Shown one piece after another: positions 23,147-59,400 of a DNA stretch of 64,000 nt (position 1 is the first letter of the stretch; every line of letters begins with the position of its first letter). The translations under genes were made by a program, and so were the position numbers. The notes beneath the pieces were generated by a model. The model worked only from the letters and a program-made list of their open reading frames with translations, did no database searches and was not told the origin of the DNA. The DNA comes from Pagrus major (Eukaryota; Chordata; Actinopteri; Spariformes; Sparidae). The stretch is taken from the NCBI RefSeq assembly GCF_040436345.1, contig NC_133237.1:23689749-23753748 (forward strand). The letters run 5' to 3'.

Positions 23147-23544
23147 GTAGGTTTAAAATAATTATTGATAATGTTTGTTCTGTAGAAATCCTGAACATAT
23201 TCTCAGCACGTTTCACTACAAGCTGAACAAACATGTTGACTGGTTTGTCTCTTAGTTTTCAGAATGAAGAGGTGAATCGTTTAATCATCGTTAATACGTT
23301 TGCCTGACAAACATTACTTTGCCAAGTGTTTTTCAAATCTGACAGTTTTCTGCTTCGTCTGTTTGATTTTAGTTGAGACTTTGGAAGAGCAGTTTGAAGT
23401 TATTGTTGTGATCATTTTATTTCATATTTTACGACATTTTAGAGACGAAACCAGTCAGTTAATCTACCCACTTGTTTGTTGAATCATCTCTGACATGTCG
23501 GTCATATCTACACTAACACATCTGTCACCTTCACTTTGAGATAA

Positions 23545-23548
<4 letters not shown>

Positions 23549-23581
<33 letters not shown>
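23549..23581. repeat. (TG)n microsatellite
   Basis: About 16 TG units in the presumed first intron of lpar2. Confidence 0.95.
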
Positions 23582-23583
<2 letters not shown>

Positions 23584-23746
23584 CCTGAACTTATGCTCAA
23601 TTTCTACTGTTGATAGTTATTTGTGTCCTGACCACACTAAGAGCCACTGTGCTAAATTTATCCAGAGTGGTCAGCAAGTGATCTAACAAACACAAGCCAC
23701 AGTTCAGTATATTAATGCAGATGTTTTTTGTTTTGTGTGTGCAGTA

Positions 23747-25310
23747 ATGGCCACAGACAGCAGTGGGCTGAATACCTGCGACTACAGCAACAATGTCACC
23801 TTCTTCTACACCTTGGTGGGTAAGAAGATCAGTGTGGTGTGGACGACGCGGGACTTTGTGGTGATTGGACTTGGCCTGACAGTGTGTGTCATCGTGCTCC
23901 TGGCCAACCTGATGGTGATGGTGGCCATCTTCTTGAACAAACGCTTCCACTTCCCCATCTATTATCTCCTAGGCAACATGGCCGCAGCAGACCTGTTCGC
24001 AGGTGTCGCCTACGCCAACCTGATGCTGAACACGGGCCCCTGGACCAGCACGCTCTCCAAAGAGCAGTGGTATATCCGCGGGGCGCTGATTGACATCAGC
24101 CTGACAGCCTCGGTGGCCAACCTGCTGGCTGTGGCAGTGGAGCGCCACCAGACCATCATCACCATGCAGCTGCACAGCAAGATGACCAAGCGGCGCGTGG
24201 TGCTGCTGATAGTCTGCATCTGGGCCGTGAGCATCATCATGGGCCTGGTGCCCTCAACGGTGTGGAACTGCGAGTGTGATCTTGAAGACTGCTCCACCGT
24301 CGCACCCCTGTACAGCCGTCGCTTCCTGATCTTCTGGGCAGTTCTCAACTTGCTCACTTTCTTCATCATGGTGGCGATGTACACCCGCATCTTCGTCTAT
24401 GTGAGATACCAGGGCAGGTATGCGTCTCAGCACAGGTCGGATATGCAGCAAAGCCAGACTGTTGTCAACCTGATGAAAACTATCTCCATGGTTCTGGGTG
24501 AGAAGTTGTTTGTGTGTGACCCTCCATTGTTGGATGTTAGTTGTAGGTTGAAGGTCATGTTTGTGAGGTTTGGTTTTTGATTCAAAATTAACTAGCATGG
24601 TATCTTTAAAAAAAAAAAAAGAAAAACCAAAGTTGATCTATGAAGCTCACTACCCAAAGCTCCCACTTTGCCAGAAACTGGTTGTGCAGCTCTAGCCTTC
24701 TATGTCACACCATGTGTCATTACCACGGTATCTCCAGTGAAAAGGATCTTAGGAATTTTGCGGTGTGTCACAGTAAAATTGCATTTTGGCATCATAATCC
24801 ACCTCTGTGAGTGCTCAGGTGACTAATCTCCAGGAAGTAAATATGTCCTAACTTGCAGTTAACTTTGATATTAAGCAATCAAGGTACAAAAGGTTACCCA
24901 ACTCTGCAGCACTTTGAGACAGCTGGTGTCATATTACATCAATACTTTTGTGGAAATTGTGACTTTGTCTTGATTTTTCTCTGCCTTCATTATCAACCCA
25001 CATCTCTGCAGGCGCCTTCGTAATCTGCTGGACGCCTGGCCTCATGACCCTCTTACTGGACGGGCTGCTGGGTAAAGACAGCCACGCCAACTCGTATGAG
25101 AAGTTCTGTTTGGTGATAGCAGAGTGCAACTCTCTGGTCAATCCTATCATCTATTCCCTGCGAGACGCCGAGATGCGGGGCACGTTCAAGTCAATCCTGT
25201 GCTGCCTGTGTCGAAGAAGTGCTGGTCAGCAGAGGGAGCTGTCACCTGTGGAGATTGCCTCACCGCTGCCAGAGGTACAGAGTTTAAACAGAAGGTTGTT
25301 GATCACATGA
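23747..25310 (+). CDS. lpar2: Lysophosphatidic acid receptor 2-type GPCR
   Basis: Class A GPCR of the EDG/LPA receptor family, a plasma-membrane receptor for lysophosphatidic acid that couples to Gi, Gq and G12/13. Exons 23747-24497 and 25012-25310 give 1050 nt, 349 aa (human LPAR2 is about 350). The single intron falls within TM6, as in other LPA receptors. Visible landmarks: an N-glycosylation sequon at Asn16; YYLLGNMAAADLFAGVAY for TM2; SLTASVANLLAVAVERH with the ERH motif (132-134) for TM3; CWTPG in TM6; NSLVNPIIYS (NPxxY type) in TM7; and a CCLC palmitoylation-type cluster after TM7. Lateral identity with LPAR2 and the neighbouring pbx4 support lpar2 over lpar1/lpar3. Residue 3.29 (position 112) is Gly, not the Gln typical of LPA receptors. 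The tail lacks the DSTL PDZ ligand of mammalian LPAR2; an alternative last exon at 25751 is possible. The start ATG is at the beginning of its exon with G at -3 and +4. Confidence 0.92.
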
Positions 25311-25750
25311 ACGTGTGAAATGTAAATTTTAAACTCTCTAATTGCTTTAACACAGGCTTTATTCTATTTATATCAGGGCCTGGGAGCTGGATTAACTAAA
25401 CAAAATTTTAAAAAAAGGGCCAGTATTCTAATTACACCTCCTCAATAACTGCAGAGATTTTAGTTTCTTACATTCCCGCTCAGTGAGTCATTTAGGTTTT
25501 CACTTACCACACCAATGCACATGTTGATTTTCATTTTAACATATCAGGTACCTGGTACTAGATGGGGGAGGGAATCAGGAAATTCCTCCTCTTTATTTCT
25601 TTGTTTTATTTTGTTAATCATTGAAGTCGAGACAACTTTTATCTCAACAGTGTCCGGAGGGAAAATGGGATTGAAGCTGAATTGCAAGGAAATTCAAAAC
25701 CTGTTTTTTTATGTCCCGTCACTAAACTGTAAATTATGTTTTGTCTACAG

Positions 25751-25843
25751 GAAAATCTTGGCTGTGTCCAGAAGTTAGAAGATCAGACCATCTGTACAGA
25801 AACAAACAAAACAGAAGACAGTTGGGCAATGCTGGGGGTGTGA
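25751..25843 (+). other. lpar2: Possible alternative last coding exon of lpar2
   Basis: If 25274 is used as a donor (CCAGAG|GTACAG) and 25750 as acceptor (TTTGTCTACAG), the frame continues for 30 codons and ends in SWAMLGV with TGA at 25841-25843. That would give a 368-aa receptor. A branch-point-like CACTAAAC lies upstream. The donor is weak at +5. The unspliced reading ends at 25310. Confidence 0.4.
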
Positions 25844-26002
25844 TGATGGCTGCAGGCCTGCAATTTAAAAAAAAGAAGAAAAAAAAAAGACTTTCATCTA
25901 AGGACATCTAACCAGCACACGTCTAAAATCCATTGTCTTTTCTGCTGGACATCAGCTAACGTCTGCCAAACTACCTCTCCTCCATGTTGCATTTGTAAAT
26001 TG

Positions 26003-26008
26003 AATAAA
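26003..26008 (+). terminator. Probable lpar2 polyadenylation signal
   Basis: AATAAA followed by A-rich sequence, about 690 bases after the lpar2 stop and about 160 bases after the alternative stop. Confidence 0.6.
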
Positions 26009-26029
26009 TAAAAAAAAACATAAAAGATG

Positions 26030-29000
26030 CATCTGTTGAAAAGCTGAAAAGGGTTTTATCCATGCTAGAAGAAAGCGTTTAGTGTTTTCCTCAGTCTCAA
26101 TGAGGCTGACAGATTGACATATTGATCATCAGATGGTGCAATCTCTCCTTTTATTACATTTGACTATCACAAGAGCATTTGTGACAAATTATAAAATGAA
26201 ACACTCCTAAAGTCTGAAATCAAATACTGAAAAATCACACTAAATCATTTTTATTAATTTTCTAATAAGAACACTACAATTTGTCATATTCTTCCTTTTT
26301 GTTTTACTCTTTCTAGAACAATTCTAAAGTTGAGGTATAAAAGGAGTTCGTACAGACTCACAAGTCTGAAAACAGTGGGGGGTTATATACAAGAGAAATG
26401 GAAAGACAGAGGTAGAGAGAGGGGTAAATACAAGGGAAAGAGGGGAGATACAAATATACTAATAAAAACAAAGAAATCAAAAAGGTTTAAGAAGTCATTT
26501 GGTGCTGTGGAAGTCCTTAAGTCTCTTACAGAATTGATGTAGACGTGATCAACAGTAAAATTAAGTTCTGGTATTGAATGTTTTTGCTGTACTCATTATT
26601 TCTGAGGCGAGTGGTGCATAACAGGAGCAAAGTGTAGACCATCTGCTTTAATGTGGACTTCTGCCTCTCTTTCTGTAACACTTGTCGTTTCACAAGAATT
26701 AACCATTTCAAATTAAGTCGCCATGTATTGGTCAAAGAATTTCTCTCGTGTCACTCGAATTAAACTTCCTCTCAGTTGTATACAAATGTGCTGCCTGCAT
26801 ATTGTCTGCAAGATAAAAATCTACCCGCTTCATTACATTTTTAAGTCTCTGGGAGTAACTTTCCACTAACCGGGCAACATCTGCACCTTTTACATTTAGT
26901 AGCACAGTTTCAGTTAACAAATGCCCATGTAAAACTATTTAAAAACTTCTTTCGCCACTCTACATCTCTAGTTTAATTGAATAATTTAAGCAGTTTAAAA
27001 AAAAGATTTGCAAGTGTGGAATAAGTAGAAACTGAAAGAGAATCAATCTACTGGAGAACCTCAATTGATCCAATAATCTTCCCACAGCACCAAATGTCAC
27101 ACCTGTAAACCCTACGTTGCCTCCCGGTTATGTAACAAAAGACCTAAATAATATTCGAAATAGATACAGAGTTATCGTGAATCCTGTGACACAAAGGCCA
27201 AATAAAATTGGCATCTCAACCAAACATCAAAGTTTATAAAAGAAAAAAAAAAAATACTGAAACATTACACAAACTGTACAGTGACATCCATTACAACAGG
27301 TAGAAAAAGGGGGAGGATGATAATTTGGTGCGGTGATAACGTTATTCATTAAGATACAGTCGTATGAACTGCGATGAGTAACAAAACAAGTAATTAGATG
27401 TGGGATATCACATGTGACCAGCTTATACGCTCAAGTTTTGTAACATATGATTCAACAGAGTCTTGACTGACACTTAAATCTTCATAAGGCTTTACCTTAC
27501 TATCAAAAATGCTTTGTTATTCACATAACAGTTAATGTATAAAATAGTTCCAAAAAATGAAAAAATCCCAAAAAACGTTGCAGGTTTTGTCTTAAACACG
27601 AGTTAAGAGTTTTACTACACCCAGTGCTGCCTCTTTTTTTGGTAACAGAGGAGAGAGAGAAGCCCTTGCCCAATTGGCCATAGAACAATAAAACAAATTA
27701 GTCGTGGTTTTATCAGAAGGTATTCGAATATGGGTAACGGGGAGAGCATACCTTCTATGCTCACAATCAAAATACAGGTGTGATATGACAGTCCTCACTC
27801 CACCCACCCTCCCTCCCATGACGCCCCACAACAAAAACCCCGAAAATCAAATCAACTTGAGGCATGACAACACCACACAGAGAGACACAGATACAAATAT
27901 AATTCCCTCCTCTCCTCGAACTGAAAAGGTGGCTGTGCACCAACTTTAGCGAGACACAGAGTAGCATTATTACATTGCTGAATGTGGTATTTTTGGTTTT
28001 GGTACAACAGAAGGTTGTAGTGTGTTGCCTCGGGCTCACAAGCTTAAATGTTTTAAGATGGGGAGGAGATCTCAGCTGAACCCCACCTGGTGTGTCATTG
28101 GCTGGTGGAAGCACCCAGTCTCTATAATGCTTACAAAGGTCAGAGGGCACCAGCCAGTTTGACTAAGACATCCCAAGAACACTGTACACACGCCCACACA
28201 GAGACACACACATCATAGCAATACATGATGCACTTTTTCCTTTTTGGTCTGACTGTAATAATTATACCCTTTATTTTTTTGTTAATAAAAACGAAGCTAA
28301 AAACTTGGAAGGTTAAATGAAAACAATAATATCACGCCTAGAAGTCCTACATGCATGGAAGACAGTCACGTTTCTAAATTTCATGTCACATTTGTCCCAA
28401 TAACACATCAATGCCCCACAATCTCTCCACCCTTCTAACGTCATTTAGATGCTTTATTGAGCTCATTTTTGGTGGTGGCTGGTGCATTCTTGGTGAAACA
28501 GCATTAGAAAATAGCCTACAATCAAATAAACTAGTGGACAGAAAGCAAGAAGTAAAGTCTACAAGCCATCTACCAACACCCTCTATTGGTTAGCAACAAA
28601 AAGGGCTATTAGTCACATCCACTCAACCAAAGATATTCTTCCTCTCTCTGCCCTTTCCTCCTCTTCTCACCAGCCCTATTATCACCTGTCCTGTCTGGTT
28701 TAGAACAGTGATCCCCTTAACTACCCTTTATACAGGTAGAGACACCCATAACGAGGATGCTAACTTTTGTGCTTGACACATCTTTTTATGTCAGCTCACG
28801 ATGAAAACGACTGAAAAGTTGTGAGGTGTGTCTTATGGAGGAAGGGGTGATGCACATTTGTGCATATCTCAAGTACTTTGAAATCTCCAACAGAATGAAA
28901 CATCAAGCTATAAAGGTCTGGAAGATACAACATTGTCTTGTGTTGAGTTGAGTTGGCAGAGGGTGGTCTCGGAGGAACAGCTGTGTTGACAACTACTGGG

Positions 29001-29544
29001 GCAGCACTTTGGTACGAGCAAGGTGAGCAGAGCTCCATGGTGATCCGTATCAACAGTTTGGCTGTCAAATGCCAAGGCTTCAACAGATACAGGCAATCAC
29101 ACACAGTTTTCCAAAGCAAAGGGTCGAGTGCAGAGGTCAACAGCACATGGACAAGCTGTGTGAGTACTGTGTGAAGTTAACGTGCATATACACATAATGT
29201 ACAGACATCATGATCATCTACACAGCTGGGTCAGTGGTTTTCAAAAAGTCCTTGATAGTAAAGATGTTTCCTATCTGTCTCAGCGTCAGGAAGCTCCATC
29301 CCTCTTTTATTCCGAGTTAAGGAGCTTCTAGCATTGAAGTGGAGCTGTGGGGCGGAGGGAGAACTCCTCCTAACTACTGTTCGGCTGTCCTGTGTTCCAG
29401 CACAGTGTGTGTTTATGAAATGCGAGTACAGCCTTGTGTGGCTGTCTAGTTGAGAGACGAGGGAGTAGTGAAAAATGAGGACAGAGGATGGTAGTCGAAG
29501 CAGACTGCAGTGGGAATGAAGAGATGGCAGGGAGAGCCACCGAA
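26030..29544. other. Convergent region between lpar2 and pbx4, probably including the pbx4 3'UTR
   Basis: No coding frame is supported. pbx4 transcripts come from the right on the minus strand and should end here. Minus-strand AATAAA (plus-strand TTTATT) occurs several times, for example near 28267 and 28452. Much of 27200-29540 is less repetitive than typical intergenic sequence, as expected for a long 3'UTR. The end of the pbx4 transcript cannot be fixed from sequence alone. Confidence 0.5.
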
Positions 29545-53063
<23,519 letters not shown>

Positions 53064-53720
53064 ACTTTCAAAGAAAACTCGCCGTTTTCCTCAGTCGAAG
53101 AATACACACAAATAGCTAGCCTGTTAGCTAGCCAGCAAAGTATTTTCTACGACAAACCATACAATACTTCTTACCGTGCCCGACTGTAACGATTAGAAAA
53201 TAATAAAAGGACTGTTGTCACAAAACTGATCGCACAAACACGCTTTACATTCGCTTGTGGGGTTTTTTTCCCCCCCTCAAGTCAATAAACGCGGCCAGGC
53301 TAGCGTTAGCTAAGCACCGAGTGAAAAGCAGCTAGGTTAGTAGCTGTAGCCCCGCAGAAAAGCAGCAGGGACACACATGCACAGACTGTGTGAGCTTGCC
53401 AACAGCGCCTCGCACATTTTCAAAAAGAAATGTTAAAAAACGAAAAATATAACAACGGACGAACACTTTTGTGTTCAATTGAAACTCGCCAAATCTAAAA
53501 AAAAAAAGAAATAAGACGTGAACACGGGGGGGACTAAGCTTTCGGACCGTCTAGCTCCAATCAGAAATCTCCTACCAAAACAGACTACGGTTTGCCATTG
53601 TTATTGATGTCGCGCGAGTATGTGGGATGTTCTGGGCTGCGCGAGCGGTGCGCGTCGCGTTGACCATTGAACTCGTATCGCCACAGACTGAGAGCTGACG
53701 GGTGGTTTAACCAGCAGACT
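53064..53720 (-). promoter_or_regulatory. pbx4: pbx4 5'UTR and promoter region
   Basis: Sequence upstream of the pbx4 ATG on the minus strand. CpG density rises at 53600-53690 (GTCGCGCGAG, GCGCGAGCGGTGCGCGTCGC), and a CCAATCA box lies at 53557-53563. A CpG-rich, TATA-less promoter is likely. The start site is not defined. Confidence 0.5.
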
Positions 53721-56490
53721 ACCAGGAAGAAGGGGGGTGGGGGCTACTGATGCAGATACATTTCTATATTATCTGGAGTAAGCTTGGCAAAAATTTGTAT
53801 AAAAAATAATTCACACAAGGGAGTGTGTTTCAAACCCTGTGCTGCATTATCCCTCCAGGTGACAAGATCCACTGCCCTAACAAATGGATGTCTCCTTACG
53901 TCATCAGCATCGCTTGTCCTATTATAATAGGTTATAGCAATTTTTCTCATTAATATCAGGTGAGGTCACCTATTTAATATAATGAATTTCTAAACAAAAC
54001 TTTGAAGTAAATGTTTTGAATCTAAATGACTGTGATAGTGTGTTGTTTGAGCTAATAAAATATTGTGTAATAATATCTAAGGTGTTAGAGACTGAGATTG
54101 CACATATATTTTAAAGATTTGTTTTAGCAAATGCAGAAGTGTATGAATTTAAAAACCTACAGCAACCTGTGAAAGATTTTTTTGAGTCAGTATAATTTCT
54201 TAAGTTGTGCCTAAAAGTCAGCTGATATTCATCTGTGTGGGCAAATTTTTGCAATTTGACGAGAAATATTCAATATTAGAGGAAAAACAGTGCAGCCTAA
54301 GAATATCATTCTGCCCTAAACCCCCAATGAATGAAACATCCCATCAGTTTTCAGTATGAAAATGTTGACAGCACAGATTGAAAACAAGTGTCCTTGTTTT
54401 TTGCAAACTGGGCAATTCTGCTGTAGTTTATCACTCAGATCAGAGAGACAGCTTTCCAAGACGAATGGCTGGCTGAATGGATGTGGAGGAGAGCAGCAGC
54501 CAGCCTTGCTGTACTGAGAAGAGATGATGGGTGTGCATGAGAGAGTAGGACCAAACTGGCAATGGTTTATGCTGACTCTCCACACATCCATCTACTACAA
54601 TCTGCAGCTAATCAATCTTAAGTTAGAGACAACAAGAATGGAGAATACAGTAAACCTAAACAGTAATTGTTCTTTGCATGTGCACATAGTACAAGTCACA
54701 ATTTAGGTTTCTTGGCGATTATACCAAGCAGTGGATTTTAACCCCTTAAAAAAGTAATCCTGACCATAACTAGACCTCCAATCTCATTAACATCAGGGAT
54801 TTATTATTTAAAAAAAAACATAATATTGATGTAAAAAAGCAAAAAGAACACTCTTTTTTCTAATAATAGTCTGCAAACAAGGAACCCAGAGAGCCTGGTC
54901 ACACCCAAGGCACCTTTATCCAAATACGCACTGCATCCAAATCAAACACTTAACTTCTGACATGCCATTTACTAGGGTCATTGAGGTTGTTTAAAGCAAC
55001 AGTTTACAATTTTAAGTGAGTAGCTGCAGGGGTTACCATCTAACCCCAAAGTCAGTGTCTATCACTGTCAAGAGAGAGCTTCCTCGAAAGTGAAAAGACT
55101 ATGTCAGTGGCTTTATAAACTTCTTTGTTTTTTATTGTTGGTGATTCGGTTAAGGATCATTTCTGTGAAACTTCTATTCATTTGGATGCTAAAGCTGCCC
55201 TCCTCTCACCCCACAAGCATCAAGCCTCATTTTCATCTAAATAAGAATCGATCTCTCCTGCTGTGCACCATCCTCCCTTACTCACAACTCTCACGGTCAC
55301 AACCCTGCTTGTCTTCTCTGTGCTTGTCCCTTTGCTCTCTAGTCACTCCCTAGAATGCAATCAAAGGAAAAATCCACGATAGTCCATGTTGGAAATCATA
55401 ACGGCAGAGAACAGAAAGTCATCCACTCTTATTTATTATTGGTAATAGAGTAAAGATTTCATCTCACTGTAATTATCAGGTAAACAAATTAAGTATGAAC
55501 ATAAATGAGTGCAACCTTGGTTGGGTCCAAGAGATAGTAGTGATGGCTAACAAAGCTTTGACTGACTGGTACAATGTCAAAGCTTCGTTCTGCATCAGTG
55601 ACCCAGCCAAATGCAAGAGATGGGGGTGAGTCACTGTGGGGGGAGGGGCCTCCTCCTGAATGGTCAGGGGACACTGATGAAGTGAAATAGATGCGGCACC
55701 AAAAAGCAAGTAAATGTGACTGTGGATGAGCATTTCAAAGAACTGTACATACACTTAAGACTGTAAGCACACTACAGAGAAGAATCTCCTGTATTCAAAC
55801 TCATTTCACTCATTTAACTAAACCACTTAAAGCTACACCCCATGACTTCAATCGTTTTAAAAATATAATTATATTTTAATATTTTAAAAAGTCAAATCAG
55901 AATTAGTTTCCAGAAGTTATTTGATTTGATTTTTTAAGACAACAGATCACTTTAGACAGGATTATAGGATCCAAGAAATGGGGAATTTCTTTCTAAGTGT
56001 TTATTTCATAATGAATGACCAATTATATTGTTTTGCAGGACACTGGAAAAGTTTTCTGAAACATTTGTCTGTTCCTGTCTAAAAGCTGCCAGTTAGTATT
56101 AAAAGTTTCAGGTTTCACAAGCCAGAATAACCTGACTTAATTAAGGCCTTTATAGAAAAATCAACTCTGGCCATTCACAATGCTCGTCACATTTTTGTAT
56201 AGCCAGCTACTGCCACCTGCTGGTCAAACTTATGCATTACCTGAACTAGCACTTTTACCAGTCCTGCTGCTGACAGAATTGTATTTATTTGAGACAGAAA
56301 ACATAAAATTAGAGCTTTCCATTGGTTATAAAACAAGACAACAAAGACAGAGAAAAGAAATTATATGTTCTTGAATCACAAACAGTAAAATTACCAGAAA
56401 CAACACATGTATGAGCTTCATATACAAGTCATAAAGAACCATGGTGCTATTATTTGATTGATTGCTTGTGCTTGCCTCCTGCCAGAGTGA
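53721..56490. other. Spacer between pbx4 and dsn1, with the likely dsn1 3'UTR
   Basis: dsn1 ends at 56491 on the minus strand, so its 3'UTR enters this spacer; a minus-strand AATAAA (plus TTTATT at 55432-55437) is a candidate end. Small open frames at 53744-53950, 54316-54591 and 55476-55754 have no recognised homology. A perfect CTCF consensus lies at 56211-56223. Confidence 0.55.
56211..56223 (-). promoter_or_regulatory. CTCF consensus site (reverse orientation)
   Basis: The minus strand reads CCAGCAGGTGGCA, matching all 13 positions of CCASYAGRKGGCR; flanked by TGA and GTAGC. It lies in the likely dsn1 3'UTR. Confidence 0.6.
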
Positions 56491-59400
56491 CTATGTAGTT
56501 GCAGAGGATAAGGGGGCTGCCATAAGGTTCCTGATAGGGTTAGGTGAAAGATCCTGGAATCCTGCTTCTGCCGCTGGTAAGAAAAAGTAACAAGATTAAA
56601 AATTAAATTGCCACTCTATGTTGATTTGATATGACAATTATTCCATAGAAAACCTAGAAACACAATAGATAGATAAAATCATTACCCAATCGTCCACTGG
56701 TTTCTTTCACCAATAACTGTGACTGCTCCTTGATGTTCAGAAGCTCTCTAACCATCTTACACTGAGTGTCCATCTACACATAAAACAGAGATAACCGATT
56801 ACATAATGTGATATAGCACATCTAAATAAATTCAGTACAGATATTAAATGTTTTTCAACAGGTTCATACTTAAGCCCTTAAAATGTGCTTTTTTCTTTTG
56901 CAATAAATATTCCAGACAAAAAAAAAGGTAAGAACAAAATGCAAATCCTGGTAGCATTAAATACGGGTTTATCACTAAATTTGTTGCTAAACTCTGACTG
57001 GTGCACAGAAATGTGCATCAACTTTTCTCAACCGAGCCACACCAAAATGTAGTAAGCAGTTGCTACAAAAAAAAGTTTTAAACAACTTTAAAACATCTAA
57101 CACATTGCTGCAATCAAACAACAGATAATAGGGCAAAGGAGTGTAGGTGTTGCTCTAGTCATGTTATCTAGCATCAACTTTGTTATCATAATCCAGCAAA
57201 GTGAAGGTTGAATGGGAAATAATTTAATTTATTGGCACTGTAACCTTGGACAGATGAGAGCCAAAAAGCTAATAAACATTTCTAAACTGCAGAGGATGGA
57301 GATTGTCTCCAACCACTTAAATGTGCCAGCATTGGCACTGCCCGCAATAATGGGATGAATTCCCCCCAAAAAGTAACACGCTTCTTTCTCCTTCCTGTGG
57401 ACAGCATTTAAGCTGCCCATAAATCAGTAGCATCTGCTTTGTGTTTCATCACTGCTACAGCCAAGAAGCACTTGCTCCATTTTCATGCCAAATTTAGTAT
57501 TTTAGCATACGCCACCTTACAGATGGTATATAAGAACATTATAGTAATTAAAAATCCTAGAGATTTTAACTTTTGCTAAAGTAATTTCTACTATTGATAA
57601 GTTTATGATTCTTTTTACTAATGATACAAAATCTTATTTTAAACATACAATCATTGCCATAGTTTGAAGCATGGGCTGTTGCCTACGGAGGAGACCGTGG
57701 AAGTCGGGTTTACTCTGTATGAAATGGTACTGTGAGGACTGGGTAACAGATGAAGTATCCAATGATATGCCTCTCTCCTGGCCCTCCTCCACTTTCCTGC
57801 AATGGATAAAAGGACACATTATTGACGCACAATTGAGAGGACAATATTGACTTACTCTAACACAGTATTGCTACAGTATTCCTCAGTGACATGTTCACCT
57901 TTCCAACTCCTCTGCTTTACTCCGGTGTTTGTTCAACAGTGCCTCCCAGGATTCACTTTCAGCCTGGAGCCTAAAACAAAATATAGGCCGTTAAAAGAAA
58001 AAAAAAAGAACCTCATGTGATAGGTCACATTATTTATCTTCAAGTATGAATTTATGATTTAAAAGAATACTTTGCTACAGTGATATGATACAGTGATATT
58101 AAGAACAACATGCCTGCTGATTGCCTTTTCCATGGCTCTTTGCGTTGAAGGATCACTAGAACTGAAAGCAAATAACAGAGGCATAAATGCAGTATAACAT
58201 GTCAATTTGTTAGCAAAAGCAAAAACCCAGAAAGAATATATATAAAGAAAAAAAAACAGCTCCTATACCTGGCTGCACTAGCAGGGAGTTCATGATCCTG
58301 TGGTTCACTTCGTATGCTTTTGGCCAGATAACGCCATTCTTTTTGGATATGCTCAACTGTACCAAGGAATACACATAATACAGACAAAGACGTTACACTG
58401 AATGTTAGAGCTGCAAAGATTTTAAAAAAGACAAAGAAAATTAATTGACAACTATTCTGATAATCGATTAATCATTTCAGTCTTTTTTCAAGCCAAAAAT
58501 ATCAAACATTTGAAGGTTCCAACTTCTTAAATATAAGGATTTGCTGCATTTCTTTATCATTTTGTCATTTATGATATTTCATGTCAAGTCTTTGCATTTT
58601 GGACTGTTGGTTGGACAAAAAAAGCAATTTGAAGACATCAATTTGGGCTCTGGCAAACTGTGATAAGCTTTTCTTTTTTTGTTGTTGACATGTTGACATG
58701 AAAGAAAATGATCTGTAGATTAATCAAAAATGGAAATAATGATTAGTTGCAGCCATACTGAATATTTCGATGACATCCATTCAGTTACAATGAAGAGCCC
58801 CACAATATATGTGCCAAATGAAGCAAGCACTAACCTTGTTTTTGAAAAGACTCCAGTGATGTTTTCGGCACTGACTGCAGTGAATTTTGAGTTCTTTCTA
58901 TTGCCAGCTAGAGACAAAGCAGAGGTAATTAGACAGAGGTCAATTGGGAATGTTAGACTGGAAGAATTAAAATTAAAACTCTACTGCAGCCAAGATGCTT
59001 ACAGTCCACTCATGGCTAAAGCATTATCCTAATGAGTATGAATGACTAATGTACTTATGACGCTACCACACTTACCCTCATTGAAGTCTCCATCAATTTT
59101 TCCAGCCTCTCTTCACTCGATAGGGATGTACTTATGCCCCTGCACAAAACTACAATAAACACACAAATAGATATTTAATTTGCGAATAAAATCGATACCC
59201 ATGGTCATTATTTACCGATTTGACAGGACGCAACAAAGCCAAACATCTCACCCTGATATGGGTTGGGAAGGGCAGGGAGAGATCGTCGGGTTAAGGTGGC
59301 TCTCCTCCAAGATTTCCTCCGTCCGGTGGGGCTGACATTAGGACCTGAAGGTCTATCCGTATTTTCTATCTGCATTTCTTGTTTGACCGCCTCCGAGTGT

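Noticed and set aside
23597-24598. Minus-strand ORFs under lpar2
   Set aside because: His- and Gln-rich antisense of a conserved GPCR exon with no recognised domain.
53744-53950. 68-codon minus-strand ORF upstream of the pbx4 promoter
   Set aside because: No domain, no good start context and no flanking exon; likely chance.
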